Assembly (NCBI GenBank): GCA_035578175.1
Contig: JAQMRL010000003.1
Coordinates: 101,420,969-101,484,968, forward strand
Source of the DNA: Catonia carolina
Lineage: Eukaryota; Arthropoda; Insecta; Hemiptera; Achilidae
DNA length: 64,000 nucleotides
Reading direction: 5' to 3'
The translations under genes were made by a program, and so were the position numbers. Positions 56,501 to 63,703 of the stretch are shown in pieces. Numbering within the stretch: position 1 is the first letter of the stretch; each line of letters begins with the position of its first letter. The notes beneath the pieces were generated by a model. That model made no database searches, had not been told where the DNA came from, and saw only the letters and a program-made list of their open reading frames with translations.

Positions 56501-59500
56501 ACCCTGTGTATAAAAAATATTACTAATTAATGTTACAGTATTCCTATAACTTAAAATATTTTCTTTTCTGTATTTTTTAAGGCAGCCGGTGATGATTTAG
56601 AAATTGGATTAGAAGCTGCTTTAGAAGCAGGCTATAGACACATTGATACTGCAGCTGCTTATCAAAATGAAGAAATTATTGGTAAAGTGTTAAAACGATG
56701 GTTCGATGAAGGAAAATTAAAAAGAAAAGACCTTTTTATAACAACAAAGGTATGTCCATTATACTTTAGCTGCCATTTTATTTTTATAAAATATAATTCA
56801 ATTTTCTTAAAGATTTTGTGAGGATTTTCTTAAGGATTTGAACTGTGAGCATGAACCTATAAATTTTGTTATTTTGCGGCTGTTAGTTTTCTAATGCAGC
56901 AAGAAGTTTTAATAATGTTAGGTTTAAAGTGCAAAATTTTCTTGCTTAAGGATCTTATTTCTATATGGGGAGAGTAAAACAAGTTAACAGTGTTCGACAG
57001 AGGCGTAACTCCTTTGAGTACTTTTGTACCTATGTAAAGGTACCTTCCTCTGATGAGGTCAGGCTGGACTGGGACCATTGTTATCCCAATAACAAAACTA
57101 GATCGCCTGCTGACTGAGGAGGGAGTGCAAGTGTCTGAAAGGTAAACTTGTTAATTGTTGAACTAATAAATAGACTAGCTCAATGAAACAGACCAAAAAT
57201 TTAAATTCTGTTTCAGTCTATTAATAGTACTGTCAATTAAATGACTGAATCATTTAAGAACAGAAAAGGTAGAGGTGTAAAAGACACTAATCAGAGTTAT
57301 CTTCTCTGAAAGTAATGGATTTCATTATACAGCCAGACCCTGTGGAGAATGAAGTGAAAGTGTCATTTGCAGAGTGGAAAATATGTGCTTTTCAGAGGGC
57401 CCGGCATGCTGATAAGCATACTTTTCCACTCAGTGAGGAAGGCAATGGTAAACCACCTCACTCCTCGTTTTACTTAGTAAAATTCTGCAGGTTCAATCCA
57501 GCCTTTTGGCTGATGACCTAAACAACAACAACAATAGTACTGTATAAATGCCGGCGTATAAGATTGCATTTCTGCTAGAGAGAGATAGTGTTGGCCGGGT
57601 GAGGTACGCGGTGCAATGGTCATGCCTTTTTAATAACATAATATTAGTATAGTAATGCTGAGAGCTGATTTTTTTTCACGTCATCACACTGTCAATAGCA
57701 ACTATCTAAATTTATATCATCTGTTTCCCTTAATTGTTGTTTTTAGGTACAGTAGTACACACGTTCACCGGGTTGCATATACAAGTGCAATCTTATACGC
57801 CAGCATCAATAATTTTAAGCAAATACAATAATTTTGTTAAAATATTTTTCTATAGTCCGTCATTCTTCAGATAGGGGCCCCTGCGATAAAACATTTTGGT
57901 GTTAATTTACTATAGTTGTTTGCACGTTCAGTTGACACAACGGAGCAGTATAGGGCAGAGTATTTCTTATGGGGCTCTGACTGCTACTAACTAGCACATA
58001 CTCAAACATCGGCTTTGTAGATCAATCAATGCCTTCATAACCAAAATGATTTCCCTCTACCACACTCGGAAAAGTGATCTGTTAAAATTTGGATATCCAA
58101 AATTTTGCACAATTATTCTACTTCTCAGTTTGCACTACACATAGAAGCACATGGGAGTAAAAAAAAACCTGTAAGGAGTAAAGGAAAAATATATTAGATA
58201 ATACTGGTAACGTGCTATAAGTAGACGGTTGCTCCTATTGTGCAGAGGACAGTATATGTATTATCCATCCTACTAACATCAGCCAACATGAAAACAAAAG
58301 TACTAGCTGCAAACATGTAACTCAAATGTAAGTAGTGTGGCTTATTTAGAATGAAAGTTTATTAACGATCCATAAATAATACAATGGGATGCTTACAGAA
58401 CGACATAGTTAAGAAACACAAATCAATGTAAGAGTAAATAACTATAACATGATGTTATGGTTAGAGCTATTACTGTGATGTATTTAGAAAAACACACATA
58501 GTAGCACTTCCACCCCCCAGATAGTCCACTCTTACAATCGGTGACGATCGTCAAATTATAGCAATTACCAGCACACAACAGGCATTTATTACTTCATTGA
58601 CTAATACTATGTTGTAAACATACTAACAACATATTTTCTTGTTTTTAGCTACCTCCTTATGGACTTCATACATCAGAAGTTGAAAAATATTTAAACAAAT
58701 CACTTGCTGATCTGCAATTAGATTATGTTGACTTGTATTTGATCCATACACCATTTGGATTGGCCAAAGGGGAAGATCTGTTTTCAACGGATGAAAATGG
58801 ATACATAATTTTCGACCCAGATACTGACCACATTGCTTTATGGAAGGTAATACATATAAAACTGATAACTGATTTTCAATTAATTATTTACTTCCAGGAA
58901 TTTTTGGTAAATTAATACGCTTAAGTATTTGCAAGGTTTTAAAATTACAGTAATAGCATGAAAATAATGTTTTCTTTATTACTAGCGAGGGCTTAGCCTC
59001 CTGCTCTCTGTTATTGCCAACCACCAGTTTAGCTTTTCTTTAACTCCAGACGGATTAATGATATAATAATTGTTGATTTTATACTTTGTATGTTATATTT
59101 AATTATATTTCACATTTATTACTAATATCGATTCAAATAAGCCTTTAACTGTTCTTACTCAACAAAACACATATTCACTGTTCGACTGCTAGACATAAAT
59201 CAAATATAAAAAGTTATTCTTCTAATAAAATAAAGATTTAAACAATGAACATTTGAAGTATACAAATCGATATTAAATCAAACAAAAATGAAAAAATATA
59301 ACAATAATTAATGAATGAATTATTAATTAATAAAATGTTATTTGGTTAAATTATAAATTAAGTTAAAAAATAAATCATTCAATGATCACATATGTACCAC
59401 TACATTACCTAGAGGTAGGTAATGTATTACAGTAGCCTCAGTTGATGTGTTTCTCATTGAATATTCATCATATATTTTTTTACAATATTCATTTAGATTA

Positions 59501-62500
59501 AAGTCTAGATGAAGTCTGATGTAGAATGGCATAGCTTAAAAAAGGACTTCAACATTAACATTTATTTCTGTTTTACTGTTCACTGATAATAAATAGATTA
59601 TGCAGAGATATTATGTGCAGTATCGATATGACCATAATGATTTGATTTTAATATTATAGAAAGATATAAAATACACGTTACTTCTCCAGGAATAAAGGTG
59701 CCCTAGGTAGATCTGAGTGCAGGTGTCTAAGTATAATTAGGTTTGGCACTGAAATACCTTGGCAATTAATGTGTACCTGCTTAGAGATACAGAGTTTGAA
59801 GGAAGGAAACAATGATCAGAAATGCTGTTCATTCATATTTTAATTTTTTAAGAGTTCTGTTATGCAAAGAGGTATTCAATTTTAAAAAGCTTTGACACCA
59901 GATGGTGATAAAGTTGACTGGTTTGAAATTTAAAAAATAAACCAGTGGCTCTAGAAAGGACCATTATTAGGTTTGTTGGTGGTAGAGTAAGGGTCTATGC
60001 TGAGGATTGAAGCAATGGTGGCCCTAAAAAGTACTGATGAATACCTTATGAGAATGAAGGTCTTAAGATTGACCGATGAAGGTCTCTAAAAACATCCCTT
60101 TCATGAGGTGATGCGTCTCATGGCTAGTGGCAATTTTTAAAAAGGCTTACCTTTGACATATGCCAAAAACCTTAGTGATTCCTGCATCTACTCTATTAGA
60201 AGAATCAAATGACACTATTTTTGTTTCCAAATTTCGACTTTGATTTCTTGACTTCTGGTTTCAGGCCACTTCCAGTGAAACAGAAATTCAAACCCAAAGA
60301 TTTCTGTATCTATTTTTTAAAAGGAATCAAATGACACTAATTTTGTTTCCAAATTCCAACTTAGATTTCTTAACTTCCGGTTTTGGGCCAATTTCGCTCG
60401 AACCCGAACTTCAAACCCAGTGATTTCTGTAACTTTACGCGGAATCAAATGACACTATTTTTGTTTCGAAATTCCGACTTTGATTTCTTGATTTTCAGTT
60501 TTAGGCCACTTCTGGTCACAAATGTAACTTCAAACCCAATCCAGGCCCACTAACTTTTTATGTAGATTACGAATCTGAAAATTATTTGTTGCTACCTCTT
60601 GTAATTTCCGACTTTGGTTTCTTGACTTCCAGTTTTAGGCCACTTCTAAACTAATCGGAACTTCAAGTTCAATCCAGGCCCATTAACTTTATGTGCAGAT
60701 TATGAATCCAAAAACTCTTTGTTGGTATCCCTTGTAGTTTCTGACATCTGGGTGAGACGGATGGATGGACAGACATACAAAACAAAATGACAGATGACAA
60801 TTTTAAAAATGTTACCAAAATTTCACTCTGCATTTTTTTACCTATTCATACCTTGTCCAGTTCATGTTAGCACAAAGTTACACCACATCATGTTATGTAA
60901 ATTAATTTTACTCAAGGTTAGTTATTCCTGAATGGTAGAGAGACCCTATCTTTGCCCTGATTGTATTTTGTCAAATAGTAATTTGGTGCATTTATTATGA
61001 AACAATAATGGTAAATTATTATTTTATAAAAATTACAACAATGTTTTAGGAAATGGAAGCCCAAGTTGATGCAGGCAAAACAAGATCAATAGGAATATCA
61101 AATTTTAACGTACGGCAGATGAAAAAATTACTTGTAAATGCACGAATACCACCAGCAAACTTACAAGTTGAGTTACATGTGTTTTTACAACAACAAGAAT
61201 TAACAAACTTTTGTAAAGAAAATGATATCACAGTCACAGCATATTCACCTCTAGGGTCAGGAGCATGGAAAAACACAGCAGAAAATGGGTAATCATTTGT
61301 AGAAACTATTACTATTAATTATAATACTAAGAAAATGCTTTAAGGGAATTTCATTAGGCATCACTTTTCGGTGGTTTAACCACATTAATGTAGATTTGAT
61401 GGACATCTCTCAAATAATTAAAGAGGAGTTTAAATACTCCAACTGTATGACAGGATTTAATGAAGTTTAATTTTCTAACGTGGTTCTTTACATGCACTAG
61501 AAACTTCCACGTCCAGAATCAAAAAAAAAAAAAAAAAAAAAAAAACTGAAGCACAACTGTTTACAAGTATAGTAAATATTTTGAGACATGTCCTTTGCAG
61601 GGTTTGTTGAGTGGGAATGGTAAAGTTTGTTGAGCAGAACACCACAGTACAAAAAAAAAAACTACAAAGAATCAAATAAAATTTTCTGGGTTTTTCTTTG
61701 AAAGTAATAATTCAGGCCACCTTTGTGCTCCAATGGTCAGAGTACTAGACTGCATCACTTTGGCAAAGTGGAGGGTCCAGGTTTTGGAAATTTATTACAT
61801 GTTAATGATTACATACCATAACTCATTGTAGTTGCTAATAACCGAAGAAATCAACACATATAAACACTATAAACTACAAAAAAGTAATAATTTAATGTAG
61901 GTAATTATAATTTATAGAAATCGTTGTGTACAAAAGGTGATATTATTAATACAGTGGTCAAATTTCCACTACTTTTTTGGTTTTATTAAATTTTTTTAAT
62001 GAAATGTTTCTCTGAACCAAAAATCATTAAAATCTGTTTTTCAATACGAATGCGATACAGCTGTATACATTTCATATATGAAATGGTATATGTAGAATAT
62101 GATAAACCATGCAATTTTTGATTTGTTTATAATATAATTGTTAACATTTTTGTTATTTTTTTTATTTGTTTATTTAACGTCCCATCAACTACAGTGGTCA
62201 TTAGCAACGGTGTTGGGTTGTAACTGTGAAGGATGAAATGATTTTTTTTGTAATATATGAAAATATGCCGTGCCTAAGTGGGATTCGAAGCTAAGACCAC
62301 ATGGTGAGAGGTGAGCATGTTACCAACTACGCTTATGCGGCTGGCATTGGCGTAATTGGTAACATTTTTATTAATTTTATTTTATTACAGAAATTAAGAT
62401 TAAAATATCACTTCACAAAATAATTTAAATTTTTCTTTTTAGTCACCCAGAATCAATAAATACTTGTCCAGAAGTTAAAGAACTTGCAGACAGGCATAAT

Positions 62501-63703
62501 AAATCACAAGCACAAGTTCTTTTGAGGTTTTTGGTTCAAGAGGGCTATTCTGTAATCCCAAAGAGTGTAAATCCAAAACGAATTCAGGAAAATATTGATG
62601 TAAGTATTAAAATATTGTCATAATCAGAATTTTTTGTGTAATACTTGTTTGAACTGTGTTGCTATGGAGCTCCAACTATGCAACCCGACCTCCATCTTGT
62701 CATTTATGAATTCAACTAATGTATCGAGACTGATATCAGAACAAAACTTTTGATGATTTTGTGAATATGAGGAATTTGGTAAAGTAAAAAAAATATTGGC
62801 ATATTGGTCATACAAAAAAATGTTTATTTAGTTAGTTATTTTCCTAAAACCTACTTAACTTTTCTACTCATCATCCACTTCTAAGCACTTTTCATAACAC
62901 TGCACTAACTTTTTCAACCCCTCTGCTTAGAAGTTCACTGCCTGGGAGATAAACTACTTTTCATAAAATGAAAAGTTTTATGAATTCATTAGAAATAGTT
63001 TTATAAAAGGTCTTCTTCTTTTTCTACCATAGGCATGCCTGTTCTGGTCTACACCGACCAGGAAACCTATGCTGACTATCCCTTTCAACACCTGCCACAC
63101 ATCTTTTTCCCTCATATCTGTACCTCAATGCCCTGAGAGGGAATCTTTGTATGACATGGTGGTATCTTGCCTATAGCAAAAAAAATTAACTCGTATTCCA
63201 CAACATGATCTCAAAAACAGTTTATCGTAATTTGTCTTTTAACATTTGTAAAGTTTGTTTAATGCCTTCTGAAGAAGGTATTGCCAAGTTTGTTTAAACT
63301 TTCTTGAATTTTTTTCTTTAAGCATTATTTGTGTAATTATTGTTTGTAGATGTAACCCAATTCTTCACGTTTTTGAGAAAAAAATTTAGCGCAAAAATAT
63401 AGATTTTATATCCTGTCTTAATTACTCAATCTCCATCAGTCTCAGTTAGTTCAGATAATTGACATTCTTCTGTAGTCAGAACAGTCTGAGCAGACCTGAA
63501 CCTGCAGTTTATGTTTACTGGAAAAATGTTGATTGACAAGCTAAATATTTTTAAAAATCATAACAAAAATAATTGTCCACAAACTAAAATAAATTTTGTT
63601 TACAGATTTTTGATTTTGAACTTGACGAAGATGAAATGGATCGATTAAAAAGCCTGGACCAAGGTGAAAATGGAAGAGTAATAACGTTTGATTTCTTCAA
63701 AGG
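34479..63703 (+). CDS. aldo-keto reductase, 6 exons, 3' exon beyond window
   Basis: Encodes an NADPH-dependent AKR1-like reductase, a cytosolic (alpha/beta)8 barrel that reduces aldehydes and ketones. Exons: 34479-34538, 56582-56749, 58649-58846, 61050-61288, 62443-62599, 63606-63703. All introns are GT-AG with phases 0,0,0,2 and 0, then an open phase-2 end. The catalytic tetrad is complete: Asp42, Tyr47 ([11 protein letters not shown]), Lys76 (FITTK) and His109 (LIHT), each one residue before aldose reductase numbering. Cofactor residues Ser159-Asn160 and the IPKSVNPKR loop (Lys262, Ser263, Arg268, Asn272) indicate NADPH preference. A usual HPY after the Q-VE-motif reads HVF. 307 residues are visible; the last roughly 10-30 lie outside. 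Intron 1 is 22 kb and full of transposons. The substrate is unknown. Confidence 0.92.
34638..34816 (+). repeat. tRNA-Gly SINE, reference-quality copy
   Basis: GGTCGCCTCCGTAGCATAGT (A box), GGCCTGCCACGCGGAGGTCC (anticodon arm like tRNA-Gly GCC) and GGTTCGATTCCC (B box), then CAGGGTCTGGAAATTTTCAA, TAATCCACCGTAGTTGCTAA and a GACTTTAAATAAATAAAT tail. The acceptor ends do not pair, so it is not a tRNA gene. Confidence 0.9.
35015..35406 (-). repeat. family A repeat inserted in a SINE tail
   Basis: Minus copy from GTTGTTTAAGTCATCAGCCA to CCACCTGTCTGTTAAGGAC. The sequence just left (34970-35014) reads like a reversed SINE tail (ATCAACATCTTAGTCATTAG), so the repeat landed in or next to an older SINE. 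Confidence 0.8.
35703..36310 (+). repeat. 0.9-kb repeat family, short tandem copies
   Basis: Two partial copies in a row: 35703-36075 (CTCTTGCCTATATGCATAAG, AACCCAAAAAACATG, CAAAATTGGTCAACCG) and 36135-36310 (AAGAACGGAACTTCGTACGA, ATCAAAATCGGTCAACCGGA). A TG/CG microsatellite is embedded at 35832-35868. Confidence 0.6.
35832..35868. repeat. (TG)n-(CG)n microsatellite
   Basis: About twelve TG units run into GCGCGCGC, an alternating purine-pyrimidine tract capable of Z-DNA. Confidence 0.9.
36468..36650 (+). repeat. tRNA-Gly SINE
   Basis: Same family as 34638-34816: GGTCGCCTCCGTAGCGTAGT, GAGGTCCCGGGGTCGATTTC, GACTTTAAATAAATAAAT and an A-rich tail. The B box has a substitution. Confidence 0.85.
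36640..37165. repeat. large A/T-rich palindrome
   Basis: The A-rich left arm and T-rich right arm mirror each other around about 36875. Paired landmarks: GCGTTTC-like GAAACGCCATTATTTAAC with its complement, CACAGACATTACAGTTAAAA with TTTTAACTGTAATGTCTGTG, and AGCGCATTAATATATATAAT with ATTATATATATTAATGCGCC. No frame. Probably a foldback MITE. Confidence 0.75.
37588..37765 (-). mobile_element. tRNA-Gly SINE with 12-bp target duplication
   Basis: Flanked by GATTTAAACTTT on both sides (37576-37587, 37766-37777). It reads on the minus strand, with a T-run (reversed A-tail) next to the left repeat and GGTTCGATTCTCGG as the B box. Confidence 0.88.
37805..37992 (+). repeat. tRNA-Gly SINE
   Basis: GGCCGCCTCTGTAGCGTAGT, GGTTCGATTCCCGGCCAGG and a tail ending TAATAAATAAATTA plus A9. 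Adjacent to, and opposite in direction from, the copy at 37588-37765. Confidence 0.88.
38026..38208 (+). pseudogene. non-LTR RT C-terminal stump
   Basis: A frame with [20 protein letters not shown], then [20 protein letters not shown]. This is the W-P--RGRP--W ... DR--WR tail of insect LINE proteins. A TA microsatellite follows at 38226-38252. Confidence 0.75.
38226..38252. repeat. (TA)n microsatellite
   Basis: About thirteen TA units directly after the RT stump, perhaps the decayed 3' tail of that element. Confidence 0.9.
38488..38661 (-). repeat. tRNA-Gly SINE
   Basis: Minus copy: TTATTTAAAGTTGCATTAAC tail, B box GGAATCGAACTCCGG reversed, and CTACGGAGGCAGTCG at the head. Confidence 0.8.
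38715..38795 (+). repeat. tRNA-like SINE head fragment
   Basis: GGGCCGGCCTGCGGTGTAGT and GGTCCGATTCCCGG are A- and B-like boxes. The usual SINE body is absent after CAAGTCTGGC, so it is a different or truncated subfamily. Confidence 0.55.
38800..41350. other. intronic stretch, few features
   Basis: AKR intron 1. AT-rich, no gene. It holds the 19-bp hairpin at 39522-39580 and short near-duplications around 40185-40235 (AGCACGTAGGATT). A G-run near 40105 looks like a decayed MITE end but lacks matching flanks. Confidence 0.5.
39522..39580. repeat. 19-bp perfect inverted repeat
   Basis: CCAAGGCTATTATATAGAT (39522-39540) and its exact complement (39562-39580). The outside flanks CCGTAGTC also repeat directly on both sides. 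Confidence 0.9.
41357..42451. mobile_element. 1.1-kb foldback element, TA-flanked
   Basis: Two arms of about 545 bp are near-perfect reverse complements around about 41905 (core GGTTGGGAGTAATAGCTGAT / its complement). Ends CAGGTGATTCAAAACTA and TAGTTTTGAATCACCCTG with TA on each side fit a Tc1/mariner-type MITE. The arm-internal landmark CTTACTTCACCGAGGGTACA occurs once in each direction. No transposase frame. Confidence 0.85.
42455..44460. other. intronic stretch without supported genes
   Basis: AKR intron 1. A purine-rich part at 43010-43160 has short AAAGATTCAAAGATAAATT repeats. No coding motif seen, including in the minus-strand frame at 43698-43880. Confidence 0.5.
45190..45327 (+). pseudogene. 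transposase N-terminal remnant
   Basis: ATG opens a 45-codon frame starting [20 protein letters not shown], with [12 protein letters not shown] following. This style of N-terminus (HSE-R-II--VI-KCDEE) occurs before the helix-turn-helix of IS630/Tc1-like DDE transposases in insects. The remainder is deleted. Assignment is from memory of the family and is tentative. Confidence 0.45.
46022..46256. mobile_element. hAT MITE with 8-bp duplication, nested
   Basis: Ends CAGTGCCGTCTTTA and TAAAGACGGCACTG are perfect 14-bp inverted repeats flanked by TCTATTAA (46014-46021, 46257-46264). The interior (TTACCGGGG..., GGTACGAAATACCACC, GGTCCTCCGCCGGAAA) resembles the interior of the 29880/30334 MITEs although the ends differ. 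Confidence 0.92.
46722..46787. repeat. 29-bp perfect hairpin
   Basis: Arms 46722-46750 and 46759-46787 are exact complements (AGGTGAAATGGCATGCCTCT... and its reverse), loop CGATGTAG of 8 nt. It sits at the outer edge of the right arm of the 44463-46800 element. Confidence 0.93.
47527..47557. repeat. (TA)n microsatellite
   Basis: About fifteen TA units. Confidence 0.9.
47702..47929 (+). pseudogene. non-LTR RT C-terminal stump
   Basis: A frame with [35 protein letters not shown] and [12 protein letters not shown]. These are the R-N--IR--L / W--HV-RM / GRP--RW landmarks of a LINE protein tail. It ends in an (ATG)n-like run GATGATGATGATGATG, typical of a 3' simple-repeat tail. Confidence 0.8.
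48126..48163. repeat. 18-bp perfect palindrome
   Basis: GTGTAATTTGGCGTCCGT, a 2-nt GT centre, then its exact complement. Compact and GC-richer than its surroundings. Confidence 0.93.
48664..49450. repeat. left minisatellite arm
   Basis: First part (48664-49195): about eleven CT-rich units of about 48 bp built on TTCACCGYGGTTTATTTGT and CTTCCTCCTTCTCC. Then CCACAACAGAAGCATGCTTA, then about five units of 53 bp (GCTATCTATCGGATTTCA, GGAACTAACTTTACAATAG, TTGTGGACGCTTAC) to 49450. Every frame is open in the CT part because the units lack stops; none is a gene. The right arm 53995-54830 is the mirror image. Confidence 0.88.
49693..50964 (+). CDS. retrotransposon ORF1, gag-like nucleic-acid-binding protein
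   Basis: A 423-aa protein expected to coat element RNA in ribonucleoprotein particles. The N-terminus is basic (KRKRRK), followed by an acidic/Ser-Pro stretch. Residues about 95-210 resemble the RRM-like and PRE_C2HC region of Jockey/I gag ([31 protein letters not shown]). Three zinc knuckles at 212-267 are C-x2-C-x4-H-x4-C, C-x2-C-x3-H-x4-C and C-x2-C-x3-H-x6-C, the arrangement usual for insect LINE ORF1. The C-terminal third is Pro/Ser/Thr-rich and ends with a helical segment. No frameshift or internal stop. ATG 49693 follows AATAATAATAAT. Stop TAA overlaps the ORF2 start codon. Confidence 0.92.
   Translation: MEDSFPKRKRRKEGLPVLFEDSSDDFVATASNDTAPETAPENNMDQAPSSAPASVNRSRIPPLVFKAPGNWAQLSRLVGKAVVNKVSVTSKGSTYMLYAKSAEDFHAVRKLFIANGVYFHTYHSAEPDEVKVAIKGLHYSHDPADVKDALEAAGFKVNHVQPIKGRGGHHLNVFLVKLQKTHNISEVYKIDNLFHVAVTVAPFKPRPGLPQCYNCQRYGHASVNCCHAPRCVKCGGEHDAKICSKQQDESPVCCNCRGAHPANYRGCPAHKKLLAVRREKHQAPQPTPSASAAPSKTASDSVASPDSEAARTPPVQKTYKRTITKSTTQRAPFKKNNSIPQAQPFILTPSKPVYNFSASEFPPLPTPASQPIASAPSATPLIDLLTSTKFITWAISTLQKLSSATSIQDVIATVISSLPALLV
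50964..53633 (+). CDS. retrotransposon ORF2, endonuclease-reverse transcriptase
   Basis: An 889-aa protein for target nicking and target-primed reverse transcription. APE-type endonuclease, residues 1-220: TWNCAG (Asn9), LLQETH (Glu36), SLYRPP, GGDWN (Asp135, Asn137), SDH (210-212). Reverse transcriptase: [42 protein letters not shown] and YADD (Tyr665, Asp667, Asp668). The C-terminal part holds [10 protein letters not shown] and a YGSPVWWP segment. No RNase H domain is evident, as in the Jockey clade. ATG 50964 shares its A with the ORF1 stop (TAATG), so translation probably uses termination-reinitiation. The in-frame codons upstream of 50964 overlap ORF1 and are unlikely to be used. No disabling mutation seen. 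Confidence 0.95.
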   Translation: MPFTVVTWNCAGIARRKNDLRRFLEDYDVDVALLQETHLVPTGAFKLAPYIVYRSDRIAAVAGGGVAILVHRRHVHHLLQYPPIPLLESLAVIIPFNSIPVTFVSLYRPPANSDYHPTALASLFGLQHPLFVGGDWNTKHLDLGCRSTNRAGTTLLRFLNQSDLPFSLHVPNSPTRISPVPGHSSNILDYGISVSLPLLPDTLVINDLDSDHLPVLFTFFPPTLRPFRPPSITKTSWKDFHSDLDRALPPQPPTIVSTAQLDFHAANLSTTIQHSLRVSTRTAPPTTRSGLPPEVRNAIADRRRSRRLWQLTRDPRHRTLFNRAVARCRFLLTQHRRRGWEEYLTSVQDSGSPWNTTRRLLGKQRSHHPLNSPGGLIFSAGEIAERFASHFESHFTPNTTPSDPAHEQFVDDMVNTTLSDPTPLHLAPFTEDDLSDVIRCLNPRKAPGPDDITGRVLFNSPPRIKAHLLQIFNAVLSLQHFPSYWKTSKIIVILKPFKPPSDPASYRPISLLPLFSKLFERLLLSRLQTVIDPVLRPEQFGFRRGHSTTLQLLRVVTDILDSWNARRQTTAVLLDFRAAFDRVWHLGLLYKLSLIFPPPMVRLLHSYLTGRQFFVSPNYPGLRDTASSVKPVSAGVPQGSVLGPILYLVYSNDFPLEPGIRAGVYADDIILYRSSPSLPFNVNRLQRQIQLLVEWCDRWKLSLNPTKCEAICFTRRRKMPAQLEISGHRLEWASSVRYLGVTLDRCLTFTKFAKDRVRQGRVLFFILAPLLRSTCLNKSIRLLIYTAVIRSFLLYGSPVWWPLLSPSNKRNFCALHNRILRAISNFHYLIPNSIVQEHLLLPSIEDFIHNTSRKLHDVGKDSPFPSINSIYATPHPPEVLRNLPFHGYV
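53634..53990 (+). other. retrotransposon 3'UTR with triplicated unit
   Basis: Three tandem units of about 40-46 bp at 53709-53836, each with an A-run, GGCCG, ACATTTAAAAGAGCCG. The remainder (53880-53990) contains CCCCCAAGGTATCGCC and merges into the right minisatellite arm without a clear A-tail. Confidence 0.7.
53995..54830. repeat. right minisatellite arm (mirror of left)
   Basis: In reverse order: about three 53-bp units (GATAGATAGCGTAAGCGTCC, TTAGTTCCAATGAAATCCGA), the marker TAAGCATGCTTCTGTTGTGG, then GA-rich units (AAACCGCGGTGAAGGAGGAA) to 54830. It ends at a hairpin CTTGACATCTT-ACTG-AAGATGTCAAG (about 54824-54850). Confidence 0.88.
54845..55210 (+). pseudogene. pogo/Tigger-type transposase C-terminal remnant
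   Basis: Frames give [20 protein letters not shown], then after shifts a [12 protein letters not shown] segment and [14 protein letters not shown] with a stop near 55208. TS-LQPLD--VN-PF and the DGTEDD tail are hallmarks of the DDE_1 (pogo) domain. The catalytic N-terminal part is missing. A candidate terminal motif, GCGCACATTACACGGG, lies at 55430-55447. Confidence 0.75.
55480..55940 (-). pseudogene. non-LTR RT C-terminal stump
   Basis: The minus strand reads [20 protein letters not shown], then, after frameshifts, [20 protein letters not shown], and [20 protein letters not shown] with a stop. It is the same tail type as 9190-9400. Confidence 0.75.
55975..56381 (+). repeat. family A repeat
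   Basis: From AAAACAGGCAGGTGGAGTGT to TTTCAGTTGATAACCTAACA. The family frame is broken by small insertions. It lies 200 bp before AKR exon 2. Confidence 0.85.
56582..56749 (+). CDS. AKR exon 2
   Basis: Acceptor TTTTTTAAG, donor AAG|GTATGT, 56 codons, phase 0. [16 protein letters not shown] holds catalytic Asp42 and Tyr47; Lys76 is the last codon (FITTK). Confidence 0.93.
57234..57532 (+). mobile_element. family A copy, 5'-truncated, with 11-bp target duplication
   Basis: Flanked by AATAGTACTGT (57223-57233, 57533-57543). It starts mid-family (CAATTAAATGACTGAATCAT) and ends with an (AAC)n tail after GGCTGATGACCTAAAC. Truncation at the 5' end, a simple 3' tail and a long duplication show LINE-type retroposition. 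The frame [17 protein letters not shown] is open for 68 codons. Confidence 0.9.
58649..58846 (+). CDS. AKR exon 3
   Basis: Acceptor TGTTTTTAG, donor AAG|GTAATA, 66 codons, phase 0. [14 protein letters not shown] carries catalytic His109. Confidence 0.93.
60095..60815 (+). repeat. family D repeat, longest copy
   Basis: Same start (CCCTTTCATGAGGTGATGCG) and end (GATGACAATTTTAAAAATG) as 12390-13010, but with three or more internal units of about 120 bp (ATCAAATGACACTATTTTTG, TTGATTTCTTGACTTC). Copy number of the internal unit varies between loci. Confidence 0.72.
61050..61288 (+). CDS. AKR exon 4
   Basis: Acceptor TGTTTTAG, donor AATGG|GTAATC, phase 2. [19 protein letters not shown] is the canonical central block; AYSPLGS supplies the nicotinamide-stacking Tyr. 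Where relatives have HPY, this protein has HVF. Confidence 0.93.
61521..61545. repeat. A25 homopolymer
   Basis: Uninterrupted A-run in AKR intron 4; no recognisable retroposon immediately 5' of it. Confidence 0.9.
61715..61870 (+). repeat. tRNA-related SINE, diverged
   Basis: GGCCACCTTTGTGCTCCAAT, GGTCAGAGTACTAGAC (A-like), GGGTCCAGGTTTTGGAAA (B box decayed), then CATAACTCATTGTAGTTGCT of the SINE body. Confidence 0.6.
62160..62352 (-). repeat. SINE-like repeat, second family
   Basis: Partner of 5003-5215: TGTTTATTTAACGTCCCATC, GAAGGATGAAATGATTTTTT, AAAATATGCCGTGCC, GTGGGATTCGAAG and GCTTATGCGGCTGGC. It lies 90 bp before AKR exon 5. Confidence 0.6.
62443..62599 (+). CDS. AKR exon 5
   Basis: Acceptor TTTCTTTTTAG, donor [29 protein letters not shown] and [11 protein letters not shown] contain the adenosine-phosphate loop residues Lys262, Ser263, Arg268 and Asn272. 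Confidence 0.93.
62816..62960 (-). pseudogene. mariner-like transposase tail fragment
   Basis: The minus strand gives [20 protein letters not shown] with a stop after, comparable with the E-GI-KLV-R-DKCL---GDY end of mariner transposases. Very short; low certainty. Confidence 0.45.
63606..63703 (+). CDS. AKR exon 6 (penultimate or near-last)
   Basis: Acceptor TTTACAG, donor AAAGG|GTAAGC, phase 2. [20 protein letters not shown] is the C-terminal helix block. No stop occurs, so the terminal exon lies past 64000. Confidence 0.9.
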
